36,702 bases of DNA from a virus. Positions 15,613 through 23,816 of the stretch are shown here, one piece after another (position 1 is the stretch's first letter; each line of letters begins with the position of its first letter). The position numbers and the translations under genes are program-made. The stretch lies in the IMG/VR virus record IMGVR_UViG_3300028025_001183, positions 1-36,702 of that record; one strand, 5' to 3'. Below the pieces are notes generated by a model. That model was not told where the DNA came from. It searched no databases and was given only the letters and a program-made list of their open reading frames with translations.

Positions 15613-17201
15613 TGGCTTCGTACACACTTCGCCCTAACGCCAACTGGAACGGCGATAATCTCTTTACAGGCACAGGTGGCTCCGACCATGCAGTTCTGGC
15701 AGATGATACCGATGGCACTTTCCTGCTCCGTACCAGCACAACAGTACCCGCTTCATACGAGGCTGAGTTCGGAACCACCACTTTGTCTGCTGATGAAACA
15801 ATTGTTTCTATCAACCTACGCGCCCGTATCTCTGCTTTAGCAGCAGATTCTCTTGCTCAGTTCAGCATTGGTGTAATTACAGACCGCAATGGTCGCGCTG
15901 TGAGTTACGGAATTCCAGTCACTAAACAAGGAATTGTTACTGCAACCACCTATGACCTAGGTATCAAATTAACAAGTGCGCCCAATGGTGCAACTTGGAC
16001 ACAGACACTTCTCGATAATCTCGTTGTTAAATTTACCGATGGCGCTACTGGCTCAGTAGTTCTACCGCCAGACCCAACTAACCGAACAACTCTCTATGCT
16101 CTTTACATTGATGTTGAAACTGCTCCACGCCCGACAGTAACCGTAACGGCACCAACAGGAACAGTCACCGATACATCATTTCCTTCAGTCACATGGACTC
16201 CAGTATTTTCTGATGGTAGCCCACAGTCTGCCTATGAAATTAAAATCTTTGATGCGGCTACTTATGGCGGGGCTGCTTTTAGCCCAGATACATCTACCCC
16301 CATTATTGGTACTGGAATCATCACTTCGACTAATAACGGTCAAACTCTTGAAGGCGACCTAGCCAATAGCACTACCTACCGCGCTTATGTTCGAGTTGCC
16401 TCTCTTATCAACGGTAATAACTATTTCAGCGCATGGGCTTTTTCGCAGTTCGCTTTAGCCATTGATTCTCCTGCTACTCCAACAGTATCCGCGTTCTATG
16501 ACTCAAATTCTGGAGCGGTAACCGTCACAATCTTTGGTCGAACAAATGCCATGACTGCGAATCAGGCTTCTTTTGAAGTTGATACGACTGGATGGGCGGC
16601 AGTTGCTAATTGCTCCATCTCGCGCAGTACATCTCAGGCTTCAAGCGGCTCGGCATCCCTCGCAGTTCTTTCTGGTTCTGCTGGAGATATGACTGCATCT
16701 ACGACTACGGCAACAAAGTTCCCAGTAACAGCCAATAATAAATTCTCGGCTACCGCTGAGTTCAAATCAGGCTCAACGGCTCGCTCATGCTCTGTGGGAA
16801 TTATCTGGCTAAACACGGCTGGAACCGCCATATCAACGCTTTTCGGTACAGCGGAAAACGATTCATCTAGCGCATGGAATGAGTGCAATGTTTCTGGTAC
16901 GGCTCCAGCAACCGCCACTCACGCTCAGGTAATTGTTAAGATTGCTAGCGCTGGTTCGGCTGAAACTCATTTTGTAGACAAAGTGGCTTTTCACGCTGGA
17001 GATAGCCCATTTTGGACTCGCGGTGGTTTTGGAACATTCTCATTTGTAGTTGAGCGCTCTCAAGATTCTGGGGTTACATACGCGGAAATTCGTAACAGCC
17101 CAGTAACAGCATCGGCATCACAAATCGCAACTTTAGATGATTATGAAGTTCCTCTTGATACAACCGTAACTTATCGTGCGAAAGCGAGGGCTGAAATCTA
17201 A
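15612..17201 (+). CDS. Minor tail protein with sugar-binding-like module
   Basis: 529 residues. The N-terminal 175 residues form a beta domain (NANWNGDNLFTGTGG, ISALAADSLAQFSIGVI). A fibronectin-III-like segment follows (PTVTVTAPTGTVTDTSFPSVTWT; residues 175-295), then from about 310 to 460 a region resembling a carbohydrate-binding jelly roll (ASFEVDTTGW, SGSASLAVLSGSAG, VTANNKFSATAEF). The C-terminus has another beta segment (FSFVVERSQDSGVTY). It lies between the tape measure and tail-hub genes, so a tail-tip protein with host-surface glycan affinity is plausible. Module names are by eye. Confidence 0.6.
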   Translation: MASYTLRPNANWNGDNLFTGTGGSDHAVLADDTDGTFLLRTSTTVPASYEAEFGTTTLSADETIVSINLRARISALAADSLAQFSIGVITDRNGRAVSYGIPVTKQGIVTATTYDLGIKLTSAPNGATWTQTLLDNLVVKFTDGATGSVVLPPDPTNRTTLYALYIDVETAPRPTVTVTAPTGTVTDTSFPSVTWTPVFSDGSPQSAYEIKIFDAATYGGAAFSPDTSTPIIGTGIITSTNNGQTLEGDLANSTTYRAYVRVASLINGNNYFSAWAFSQFALAIDSPATPTVSAFYDSNSGAVTVTIFGRTNAMTANQASFEVDTTGWAAVANCSISRSTSQASSGSASLAVLSGSAGDMTASTTTATKFPVTANNKFSATAEFKSGSTARSCSVGIIWLNTAGTAISTLFGTAENDSSSAWNECNVSGTAPATATHAQVIVKIASAGSAETHFVDKVAFHAGDSPFWTRGGFGTFSFVVERSQDSGVTYAEIRNSPVTASASQIATLDDYEVPLDTTVTYRAKARAEI

Positions 17202-17626
17202 TGGCTATTCTTTCATCTGGCTATGTTGCAACAGAGCCTATTCAAATTACCAATCCTAGAATCTGGTCTTTTACAGCAGTACAAAACCCAACAATTGCCG
17301 CTCGTTCGCTTCGAGTGCAACAACCGCTAAATTCACAGATTGTGGAATCCTACGGTCAATTCAAACCGCTTGGCGCATCTAAGACGATTGTTGTAGCAAC
17401 TAGCATCTACGGAATTGACGGCTCTTATGAGTTCACCACGCAAGGCGAAACCGAGTGGGATAACTTATATCCAGTTCTTACATATCAAGGAATCCTCCAT
17501 GTTCACGACCCCCTTGGTCGCCAAAAGTATGTACGCTTTGTAGATAGAACATGGACTGAAGTTGGACCAGTTGGAAATCTTATCCGTAATGCCAAGGTCA
17601 ATTACTTTGAGGTAGGCGCTCCATAA
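17201..17626 (+). CDS. Distal tail (Dit-like) protein
   Basis: 141 residues, coupled to both neighbours by one-base overlaps. Beta-rich, with TIVVATSIYGIDGSYEF, a TEWDNLYPVLTYQGILHVHD block and YVRFVDRTWTEVG. The size and position between the first minor tail gene and the hub gene fit a small Dit-like ring protein that links the tube to the hub. The fold assignment is from context and secondary-structure feel rather than a diagnostic motif. Confidence 0.5.
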   Translation: MAILSSGYVATEPIQITNPRIWSFTAVQNPTIAARSLRVQQPLNSQIVESYGQFKPLGASKTIVVATSIYGIDGSYEFTTQGETEWDNLYPVLTYQGILHVHDPLGRQKYVRFVDRTWTEVGPVGNLIRNAKVNYFEVGAP

Positions 17627-18744
17627 TGTATCCCGTAACGGACACATTTCTCTCCTCAGTTCGAAAGTCTCATATCAGCAAGGTCAAGGTTGAGATTTAC
17701 GATGCTGCTACTGGAACTATTTTAAGTGAGGCATCTCCGATTTCTGGAGAAGTCACCATTGATAGCCGCCGCTCAATCCGCAGACAATGTAGCCTTGAGT
17801 TCGTTGATACAAATGGAACTTTGGTGCCGACTAATAACAAATCATCGGTTCTGCTGCCTTTTAACCGAGAAGTAAAAATCTACCGAGGCGTTCAATATCT
17901 TGACGGTACAGAGGAATTAGTCCCTCTTGGAGTTTTTCAGATTACTACCGTTGATGTTTCAGATAGTGGGGCAGGAGTTAAAATTTCTATTCAAGGCTCT
18001 GACCGTAGCCTCAGAATTTCCAAAGCAAAATGGACAAACCACGATTTCTATATCGAAGATGCGACACCCAAAGAAACCGCTATCGCTCAAATTCTTAAAA
18101 ACCGTTACCCAAATGTAAAGACCGATTTTCCAGCAACAAATCAGGTGACCAGTTTAATTTATCCAACGCTTGACCAGTCATCTGACCCCTGGAAAGAGGC
18201 TCTCAAGATTGCTGAGTCGGCTGCCATGGATTTATATTTTGATGAAAATGGCACAGCCCGTATGCGACCAATCCCAGACCCAGATTTAGGCAAGGCTTTA
18301 ATTGAGTACACAGATGGTGAGGATTCAGTCGTCACTCAATTGGGTCGCAATCTATCTAGCGATGAGTCCTATAACCATGTCGTCTACACAGGAGAAGGAA
18401 CTAATCTCACTATTGGAGTTATTGGCGAGGCTTTCGATAACAACCCGTCAAGTCCAACCTATGTGACTACCTATGGTTCAGTTCCTCTATTCAAATCTTC
18501 TCCGAATATCCTTACTGTTGCAGAGGCAGAAGAAGCCGCTCGCGCCGAGTTGAAAAAGGTCATTGGTGCATCCGAAAAAATTACATGGGACCAGATTGTA
18601 AACCCAGCCCACGATGTTTATGACTTAGTGAAGGTAGTCCGACCTTCTTCTGGAGTTGATAGAACATTGATGCTGGATGCTATTACTATTCCACTTGCTC
18701 CGACTGCAACAATGAACGCTATCGGCAGAAGTAGGAGATTCTAA
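17626..18744 (+). CDS. Tail hub protein, DUF5047/Tal-like
   Basis: 372 residues. The N-terminal SHISKVKVEIYDAATG, GEVTIDSRRSIRRQCSLEF and VKIYRGVQYLDGTEELVPLG blocks, followed by GVKISIQGSDRSLRISKAKW, are the pattern of actinophage tail proteins annotated DUF5047, equivalent to hub or tail-associated lysin N-termini. The later half has FDENGTARMRPIPDP and VVYTGEG, usual in baseplate hub domains. No peptidase motif is seen. It would cap the tube and hold the receptor-binding parts encoded next door. Confidence 0.7.
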   Translation: MYPVTDTFLSSVRKSHISKVKVEIYDAATGTILSEASPISGEVTIDSRRSIRRQCSLEFVDTNGTLVPTNNKSSVLLPFNREVKIYRGVQYLDGTEELVPLGVFQITTVDVSDSGAGVKISIQGSDRSLRISKAKWTNHDFYIEDATPKETAIAQILKNRYPNVKTDFPATNQVTSLIYPTLDQSSDPWKEALKIAESAAMDLYFDENGTARMRPIPDPDLGKALIEYTDGEDSVVTQLGRNLSSDESYNHVVYTGEGTNLTIGVIGEAFDNNPSSPTYVTTYGSVPLFKSSPNILTVAEAEEAARAELKKVIGASEKITWDQIVNPAHDVYDLVKVVRPSSGVDRTLMLDAITIPLAPTATMNAIGRSRRF

Positions 18745-19415
18745 TGGACCTGAGTTACCTTGTTAATCAGATTAAGGCGAACCCATCTGGATTAAGACTA
18801 CGCCAAGGCACCGTCATAACAGTCAATGCCAATCGCACTATGGATGTTCAGATAGCCAGCGATGGTTTTACCTTGCCTTCAGTTCGATACTTGAGCAATT
18901 ACGCACCAAAGCCATCTGACCAAGTATGGCTCCTTAATGATGGGGCTGACCTTTTGGGAGTTGGCATGATTGCTGGCGCTGATAGAACTCTTGCTCCAAC
19001 GGCATCCCGCTCAACATCTCAGACCATCACAACTAGCACCCAAACAAAAGTAATTTTTGACGAGGTTGATTCTGACGGGTGGAATTGCTGGGATGTGAGT
19101 CCAAATCCAACACGCCTCACAGCACCTTTGACTGGGCGCTACATAATCACGGGCAATGTTGCTTTCGAGGCAGCATCATCTGGTCACCGAGCAATTAACA
19201 TATTAAAAAATAACACTTTGGAGTTGGCTCGCTCTGACTTCAACCCAGTTTCTAATTCAGTTGATACTCACAGCACAGTAACTTGCCATGCAGTTTCTCT
19301 CACTAAAGGCGATTATGTGGAATTACGAGTCTGGCAAAATAGTGGAAGCGACTTAAACATTTTAGATTCAGGCGAGCACAATCCAAGATTTAGTCTTATC
19401 TACCTTGGTTCATAA
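18744..19415 (+). CDS. Baseplate/receptor-binding protein, OB plus C1q-like
   Basis: 223 residues. The first 80 (RLRQGTVITVNANRTMDVQI, VRYLSNYAPKPSDQVWLL) resemble the small OB-type domain found at tail hubs. The C-terminal part (about 100-223) reads FDEVDSDGWNCWD, TAPLTGRYIITGNVAFEA, AINILKNNTLELARS and GDYVELRVWQNSGS, the layout of a C1q/TNF-like trimeric jelly roll used as receptor-binding head in several phages. Being last of the tail genes before lysis also fits a receptor-binding role. Specificity is unknown. Confidence 0.6.
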   Translation: MDLSYLVNQIKANPSGLRLRQGTVITVNANRTMDVQIASDGFTLPSVRYLSNYAPKPSDQVWLLNDGADLLGVGMIAGADRTLAPTASRSTSQTITTSTQTKVIFDEVDSDGWNCWDVSPNPTRLTAPLTGRYIITGNVAFEAASSGHRAINILKNNTLELARSDFNPVSNSVDTHSTVTCHAVSLTKGDYVELRVWQNSGSDLNILDSGEHNPRFSLIYLGS

Positions 19416-19457
19416 ACCGATAGGTTATTATTTACACATCTAGTAGAGGAGTTCACA

Positions 19458-19754
19458 ATGAACGATAAGCAAAAGGCAATGCTCGCATCTTATGGTCGCT
19501 CATTTTTAGCGGCAATGACGGCAACTTTTATGGCAACAGGTGGAGACCTGTTCGCTCTTGATACAGACACACTCAAGGCAATTTTGGCTTCAGGCATCGC
19601 GGCAGTTTTGCCAGTTGCCCTGCGCTATATCAATAAGCAAGACCCAGCCTTCGGCAAGATTGCTGAAGTAGTTGCGGCTGAGGGAATGAAGAAACTTACA
19701 GAAAAAAAGGCTCCTGCAAAGAAAGCAGTTGCAAAGAAGAAGGCGGCTAAGTAA
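19458..19754 (+). CDS. Putative holin with lysine-rich tail
   Basis: 98 residues, strong GTAGAGGAG ribosome-binding site. Two hydrophobic segments lie at about residues 12-29 and 40-56 (SFLAAMTATFMATGG; AILASGIAAVLPVALRY). The C-terminus is very basic (KKAPAKKAVAKKKAAK). Small size, two membrane segments, a charged tail and a position immediately before the endolysin fit a holin. The lysine/alanine tail looks like a histone-H1-type sequence and is longer than a holin needs. One-base overlap with the endolysin gene. Confidence 0.65.
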   Translation: MNDKQKAMLASYGRSFLAAMTATFMATGGDLFALDTDTLKAILASGIAAVLPVALRYINKQDPAFGKIAEVVAAEGMKKLTEKKAPAKKAVAKKKAAK

Positions 19755-20260
19755 TGGCAGAGAAAGGCACAGTTGCTCTTTTTCTTGAAATTGCTCGCGC
19801 AGAGATTGGCACTATCGAAGGTCCCAAAGAAAACGAAACAAAGTACGGCGCTTTTATGAAGGCTAACTACCTTGCATGGTGCGGTTCATTTGTGAACTGG
19901 TGCGCCAATGAAGCGGGAGTTAAGATTCCGAATACTGTTTCTACTTTGGCTGGGGCTACCGCCTTCAAAAAGAATAAGGCTTGGGAAGATGTTGAGACGG
20001 CAACTCCTCAGCCTGGCGACATCGTTTACTTTGATTTTCCTGGAGATGGCGTAGACCGTATTAGCCATGTGGGAATTGTTTTGAAAGATAACGGTGACGG
20101 GACAGTTACATGTGTCGAAGGAAATACCAGCCCAGATAAAAAAGGAGACCAAAGAAACGGTGGACAGGTTGCCAAGAAAGTTCGTGCCTATAAAAAAGGC
20201 ACTAAAAAAGGCTTACCTCTCGCTGTTGTCGGCTTTGGTCGCCCTAAGTTCAAAGGATAG
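19754..20260 (+). CDS. CHAP-domain endolysin
   Basis: 168 residues. A single CHAP cysteine amidase/endopeptidase domain: AWCGSFVNWC with the likely nucleophile C43, TPQPGDIVYFDF, ISHVGIV with H105, and VEGNTS with E122/N124. These act as the catalytic triad in CHAP enzymes that cut peptidoglycan amide bonds. There is no separate cell-wall-binding domain, although the C-terminus is basic (KKVRAYKKGTKKG). Its place between holin and a small membrane protein marks the lysis cassette. Confidence 0.9.
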   Translation: MAEKGTVALFLEIARAEIGTIEGPKENETKYGAFMKANYLAWCGSFVNWCANEAGVKIPNTVSTLAGATAFKKNKAWEDVETATPQPGDIVYFDFPGDGVDRISHVGIVLKDNGDGTVTCVEGNTSPDKKGDQRNGGQVAKKVRAYKKGTKKGLPLAVVGFGRPKFKG

Positions 20261-20262
20261 TC

Positions 20263-20541
20263 ATGGCAGAACACGAACCAACCCTCGGAGAAATCATGCG
20301 TAGGCTTGATGACCTAACCACGGAAGTCAAGCAAATCAACATCAACATCGGCGAGACTTATGTTCGCCGTGATGTCTACTCCTCTGATTCTGCTCGCTTC
20401 CAACAGGCAATGGAGTCAATCCTTGACCGAGTTGAAAAGATGGAGTCACGCTCCGAGTGGGTGGTTCGCACTGTCGGCGCTTTAATTATTGCAACAGTTG
20501 TCGGTGCTTCGGTATATGTTGGGCAAATCATCGGCTTGTAG
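20263..20541 (+). CDS. Small coiled-coil membrane protein of lysis cassette
   Basis: 92 residues. A coiled-coil-like N-terminal part (IMRRLDDLTTEVKQINI, residues 10-27; FQQAMESILDRVEKMESR around 46-63) is followed by one membrane segment at about 70-90 (VGALIIATVVGASVYVGQI). The layout is common for a second small membrane protein next to actinophage endolysins, proposed as an accessory holin or envelope-linked factor. The start is three bases after the endolysin stop. Confidence 0.6.
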   Translation: MAEHEPTLGEIMRRLDDLTTEVKQININIGETYVRRDVYSSDSARFQQAMESILDRVEKMESRSEWVVRTVGALIIATVVGASVYVGQIIGL

Positions 20542-20544
20542 GAT

Positions 20545-20574
20545 TTGACTTACCCAACTGGGGGTGTGTATCCT
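20545..20574 (+). promoter_or_regulatory. Promoter for recombination/replication operon
   Basis: TTGACT (20545-20550), an 18-base spacer and TATCCT (20569-20574). It sits in the only noncoding gap between lysis and recombination genes and starts the next plus-strand operon. The spacer includes the GGGGTGTG-type sequence seen near other promoters here. Confidence 0.6.
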
Positions 20575-20589
20575 CTCGCTATGAGAGGA
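20571..20589 (+). promoter_or_regulatory. Hairpin overlapping the Gam-like ribosome-binding site
   Basis: TCCTCTC (20571-20577) and GAGAGGA (20583-20589) form a perfect 7-bp inverted repeat with loop GCTAT. The right arm is the ribosome-binding site of the 20595 gene, so in RNA it could hide the site. If transcription begins around 20581 from the promoter above, the left arm would be missing and only readthrough RNA would fold. Confidence 0.45.
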
Positions 20590-20594
20590 GCAAC

Positions 20595-21137
20595 ATGACT
20601 ACACAACCAGAAATAAATGAGTTCGATAATCCCGCTGTATCTTCAATCTCAGCGGATAATGAGGGCTTTGTCGTTGATAACGACCAGAAGGCTGACTGGG
20701 CAATTCGCAAGTTAGCAGTCATTCGGCGTAAGCAAGCCGAGAACAAAGCCATCTACGATGCGGAGGTTATCCGTATTACTGAATGGCTTTCAACGGTCAA
20801 TACAGCCCTAGACAGAGATGCCCTGTACTTTGAGGCAGTCCTGACCCCATACGCGCTCCTACAGCGCTCTGAGGGTCGCAAAACGGTGACTTTACCCCAC
20901 GGCACAATCAAGACCACCGCTGGTCAGCCAAAGGTTGAGTTCAAAGACGAGTCAGCGTTCATTGAGTGGGCGCGTTCAAATGACCCAGCACTTCTGAAAA
21001 TCAAAACTGATATTGACCGCACCGCTGTTAAGGCTTTGATTACTGATGAAGGTGTAGTAATATCAACCCAGGGTGAAATTATCCCAGAGGTGACGGTTAC
21101 ACCAGCCGAAACTTCAGTCAAGTTCGTTACCGAGTAG
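20595..21137 (+). CDS. Gam-like host nuclease inhibitor
   Basis: 180 residues from the ATG after GAGAGGAGCAAC. After an acidic start, a long helical hairpin (KADWAIRKLAVIRRKQAENK, residues 34-53, to about 105) is followed by GRKTVTLPHGTIKTTAG, the beta turn characteristic of Gam proteins (PF07352-like). Gam protects linear DNA ends from host exonucleases. The gene precedes an ERF annealing protein, a common recombination pair in phages. The C-terminal 70 residues (EVTVTPAETSVKFVTE and before) also fit the family. Confidence 0.7.
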   Translation: MTTQPEINEFDNPAVSSISADNEGFVVDNDQKADWAIRKLAVIRRKQAENKAIYDAEVIRITEWLSTVNTALDRDALYFEAVLTPYALLQRSEGRKTVTLPHGTIKTTAGQPKVEFKDESAFIEWARSNDPALLKIKTDIDRTAVKALITDEGVVISTQGEIIPEVTVTPAETSVKFVTE

Positions 21138-21149
21138 AGAGAGAAGGAA

Positions 21150-21824
21150 ATGGCAGAAACTAAAACACTATCAATTGCTCAAGCCCTGAATGAAGTTATG
21201 AAGGAAGTTGGAGCAGTTAAGAAAAATGACCGTAACGCATCCCAAGGATTTAACTTCCGCGGAATTGATGCAGTCGTCAATGCAGTATCACCAGCACTTC
21301 AAAAGCATGGCGTGATTGTCGTGCCTTCAGTTGAGGATTACGAATACGCCTCAGTTGAAATCGGTAAAAACCGCACCGTGATGGGTCATGTAAAAGTAAA
21401 AGTTACTTACACATTTATCGGCGCTGGTGGAGATGCAATTAAAGCCACGGTAGTAGGTGAGGCAATGGACTCAGGAGACAAGGCAACCGCTAAGGCGATG
21501 TCTGTCGCATTTCGTACCGCACTCCTCCAAACGCTATCTCTACCGACAGATGAGCCTGACCCAGACAGTCAGAGTTACGAGCGCTCCGAAAAAGCCGTAG
21601 TTGATACCAAGGCACTTGCTAGGGCAATCTCTGAGGCTTCTGACCTAGATACGCTTGCTAAGTTGGGTGCATACATCACCAAGTACAAAGATGCAATTGA
21701 GCCAGCAATCCTTGAGACTTTACGAATTTCATTCAAGGAGGCTCAGAACCGTGTCGGTACTTCCCCTGTAGTTGAAACTTCAACCACTAAGGAGTCAAGC
21801 GATGACCCAGTTAGCGTTTCCTGA
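21150..21824 (+). CDS. ERF-family single-strand annealing protein
   Basis: 224 residues, ribosome-binding site GAGAAGG. The ERF signature is clear: SIAQALNEVMKEVGAVKKN, then FRGIDAVVNAVSPALQKHGV, VKVTYTFIGAGGDAI and EAMDSGDKATAKAMSVAFRT with LSLPTDEPDPD. ERF proteins anneal complementary single strands in phage recombination and genome repair. The variable C-terminal 70 residues end in a short overlap with the next gene. It works logically with the upstream Gam-like gene and the downstream RusA-like resolvase. Confidence 0.9.
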   Translation: MAETKTLSIAQALNEVMKEVGAVKKNDRNASQGFNFRGIDAVVNAVSPALQKHGVIVVPSVEDYEYASVEIGKNRTVMGHVKVKVTYTFIGAGGDAIKATVVGEAMDSGDKATAKAMSVAFRTALLQTLSLPTDEPDPDSQSYERSEKAVVDTKALARAISEASDLDTLAKLGAYITKYKDAIEPAILETLRISFKEAQNRVGTSPVVETSTTKESSDDPVSVS

Positions 21825-22176
21825 AGCCCCGTATAGCGGGACATCTGGTTGGTCAGGTTCAGATTCATCTGAGGAGCGAGCGAGAGTTCAAGATGCAGAT
21901 GGGACTACAGGTAAGCGCCAAATCGCGGCGCTTACCTACCTAGCCAATCGTGGCGTACATGGTTCAACTTGGAAAGAGTTGGCTGATGCACTCGGACTTC
22001 ACCATGGGTCGGCATCGGGTGTATTGTCCGTTCTCCATCTGACCGAGCGCATTGCGAGATTGAAAGAGACTCGTAACCGTTGCAAGGTCTATGTGTTACC
22101 CGAGTTCGTAGATAATCGAAAAATAGAATTACGCCAGCAAAAGAAATCATGCCCTAATTGTGGGCATCACTTCTAA
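21802..22176 (+). CDS. Winged-HTH-like DNA-binding protein
   Basis: 124 residues from the ATG preceded by AAGGAGTCAAGCG; this start overlaps the ERF gene by 23 bases, and an earlier in-frame start lacks a site. The N-terminus (YSGTSGWSGSDSSEERA) is of a type seen in actinophage genes, followed by a winged-helix region (QIAALTYLANRG, TWKELADALGLHHGSASGVL). An extra C-terminal CPNCGHHF tail could bind zinc. It is a likely DNA-binding factor of the replication operon. Confidence 0.7.
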   Translation: MTQLAFPEAPYSGTSGWSGSDSSEERARVQDADGTTGKRQIAALTYLANRGVHGSTWKELADALGLHHGSASGVLSVLHLTERIARLKETRNRCKVYVLPEFVDNRKIELRQQKKSCPNCGHHF

Positions 22177-22192
22177 ATCATGAGGAGAGAGA

Positions 22193-22945
22193 ATGACTTG
22201 GGTAAAGATTGATGACTCGTTTCCTGACCATCCAAAGATAAAAGGATTGAAGGATGATGAGTTCAGGTTGTATATGACGGCTCTATGTTATTCGAGCCGC
22301 TATCTAACTGACGGCGTAATCCCGTTGAACATCGTTCGAACTTTCATCGAATCTCGCTCCAAGTCGTCTCGAATCTCTGCTCTAGTTGATGCGAACCTAT
22401 GGGAAATCGTGGCAGACAATGTAGTTATTTTGTCCTACTCCGAGTACCAATTTACCAAGGAGAGGATAGAAAGTGAGCGTAAATTAGCCGCTGAGCGAAT
22501 GGCTAAGTCCCGAGGGTTACGGCGAACAGATGGCGTAACTTCGGGTGATGTTCCCCCGCCCCATACCCATCCCATACCCATACCCATACCCATTAAAGAT
22601 ATAAAGATAGCGAATCCTTCGGATTCTGACTTCAATCTTTTTTGGGCTATCTATCCAAGGAAAGAAGCAAAAGGCGCAGCAAGGACAGCATTTATCAAAG
22701 CCTGCAAAAAGGCTTCAGTTGATGAAATCATTGAAGGCGCAAAGAGATTCGCTTCAGACCCTAATCGCCAGCCTGAGTTCACGGCTCACGCCTCTACTTG
22801 GCTGAATCAAGAGCGTTGGAGTGATGATGCACTTCCATCTCGCGGAGGTAATCTGACTCGCACCGAGACTTCGGTGATGAGAGCGCTTGAAATTGCGGAG
22901 AGGTTTACTGTAGAAGAAAGGGCTTTAGAAAATGAACCGTTCTGA
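22193..22945 (+). CDS. Replication initiator-like protein
   Basis: 250 residues. The N-terminal TWVKIDDSFPDHPKIKGLKD with a following helical domain (to about 105) is the start of phage initiator/DnaD-like replication proteins. The linker contains a PI repeat (HTHPIPIPIPIK, about residues 124-135) encoded by tandem CCCATA units. The C-terminal domain (FWAIYPRKEAKGAARTAFIK, HASTWLNQERW) is the helicase-loader-contact type seen in many phage initiators. The next gene, a possible loader, overlaps by 14 bases. Confidence 0.75.
   Translation: MTWVKIDDSFPDHPKIKGLKDDEFRLYMTALCYSSRYLTDGVIPLNIVRTFIESRSKSSRISALVDANLWEIVADNVVILSYSEYQFTKERIESERKLAAERMAKSRGLRRTDGVTSGDVPPPHTHPIPIPIPIKDIKIANPSDSDFNLFWAIYPRKEAKGAARTAFIKACKKASVDEIIEGAKRFASDPNRQPEFTAHASTWLNQERWSDDALPSRGGNLTRTETSVMRALEIAERFTVEERALENEPF
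22561..22594 (+). repeat. CCCATA microsatellite-like tract
   Basis: CCCATA/CCCAT units run in tandem within the initiator gene: an interrupted CCATACCCAT start, then three complete CCCATA copies and a partial one. The 6-base unit keeps frame, so copy-number change would alter only the length of a Pro-Ile linker. Confidence 0.7.
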
Positions 22946-23327
22946 GGTTGCTCAACTTTTTGCGTACTGCTGTTTATTTGATACTCGGCTTCAAGCCGAT
23001 GAAGGAAGAATCTTGGCGTGGGATGCTGCCCTCTACGCCGATATGACTTTTGAGTTCGCTAAAGAATTTGTTTCAAGGCATTACATGAATGAGGATAGGC
23101 TGATAGCACCAGTCTATTTCAACAAAGAATGGCTACGACATGTAGAGCGCATGAGAGAACAGAGAAGAACTCAGGAGTACATGCTGGAGATGGCAGAGGG
23201 TAAAAGCAAAGCCGCAACTCCAGAGCAGGTAAATTTCTACATGAGTCAAATACGAGCAGTATTTTCGAAAGGTAATCCCGATGCTGATATGGAAACAAAT
23301 ACAGGAGAGGTGGCACCTGACCTATGA
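22932..23327 (+). CDS. Helicase-loader-like protein
   Basis: 131 residues, overlapping the initiator gene by 14 bases. The start MNRSEVAQLFAYCCLFDTRL and following ILAWDAALYADMTFEFAKEFV with NEDRLIAPVYFNKEWL match small actinophage proteins found right after the initiator and thought to load the helicase, distantly like G40P loaders. The second half is charged and helical (RMREQRRTQEYMLEMAEG). The loader role is inferred from neighbours and general layout. Confidence 0.55.
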   Translation: MNRSEVAQLFAYCCLFDTRLQADEGRILAWDAALYADMTFEFAKEFVSRHYMNEDRLIAPVYFNKEWLRHVERMREQRRTQEYMLEMAEGKSKAATPEQVNFYMSQIRAVFSKGNPDADMETNTGEVAPDL

Positions 23328-23451
23328 GGATATTCCGATTTGCAGACTGGCTACGGTTACGGCGATACAGACGGATGAATCAATCTGCTCTGGTTGCACA
23401 GAATCTTTACAGACTGCGAGAGTCCAATGGCAAAACCTAAACTCAAAGTAG
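23281..23451 (+). CDS. Candidate overlapping small Cys-containing ORF
   Basis: A 56-residue frame (MLIWKQIQERWHLTYEDIPI at the start, later SICSGC) overlaps the loader gene by 47 bases and the HNH gene by 25. Residues 16-56 look protein-like and have three cysteines (C21, C37, C40). No good ATG lies after the loader gene, so the start is uncertain. A competing 38-residue arginine-rich frame at 23324-23440 begins by an ATGA overlap. At most one is likely real; I slightly prefer the Cys frame on composition. Confidence 0.3.
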   Translation: MLIWKQIQERWHLTYEDIPICRLATVTAIQTDESICSGCTESLQTARVQWQNLNSK

Positions 23452-23813
23452 GCGATGAAGTTCGCTTCATGGTTTTTTATAGAGCCAACTACCGATGCGA
23501 GAAGTGTGGCGGGATGGGCGATGCCTTCGGGTGGTCAGTTCACCATAGAGTTCCGCGCCGAATGGGAGGCTCTCGGAATGAGCAATTACATCTTGCCGCT
23601 AACTTGATTCTTCTCTGTGGCTCTGGAGTTACTGGATGCCATGGATGGGTTGAGTCTTATCGAGACAAGGCTAGGGAGCGAGGTTACTTGCTTACCAAAG
23701 TTGAGTCGGCTGAGGAGATTCCATTCATTGACGATGAGGGGAAAGCGTGGAAAATCTTTAACGATGGGGAGAAATGGGAATTCGACAGGAGTTCAGGTGA
23801 CCCTTATCTTTAA
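23427..23813 (+). CDS. HNH endonuclease
   Basis: 128 residues from the ATG at 23427; an in-frame TTG at 23394 has no ribosome-binding site. Zinc pairs C24/C27 and C64/C71 frame the HNH core: SVHHRVPRRMGG (H39/H40), N59 in LAANLILLC and H72 in CHGWVES. In phages HNH enzymes near terminases can aid packaging; here the gene is grouped with replication and recombination genes, with RusA right after it. A free-standing homing-type nuclease is another possibility. Confidence 0.8.
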   Translation: MAKPKLKVGDEVRFMVFYRANYRCEKCGGMGDAFGWSVHHRVPRRMGGSRNEQLHLAANLILLCGSGVTGCHGWVESYRDKARERGYLLTKVESAEEIPFIDDEGKAWKIFNDGEKWEFDRSSGDPYL

Positions 23814-23816
23814 GCC

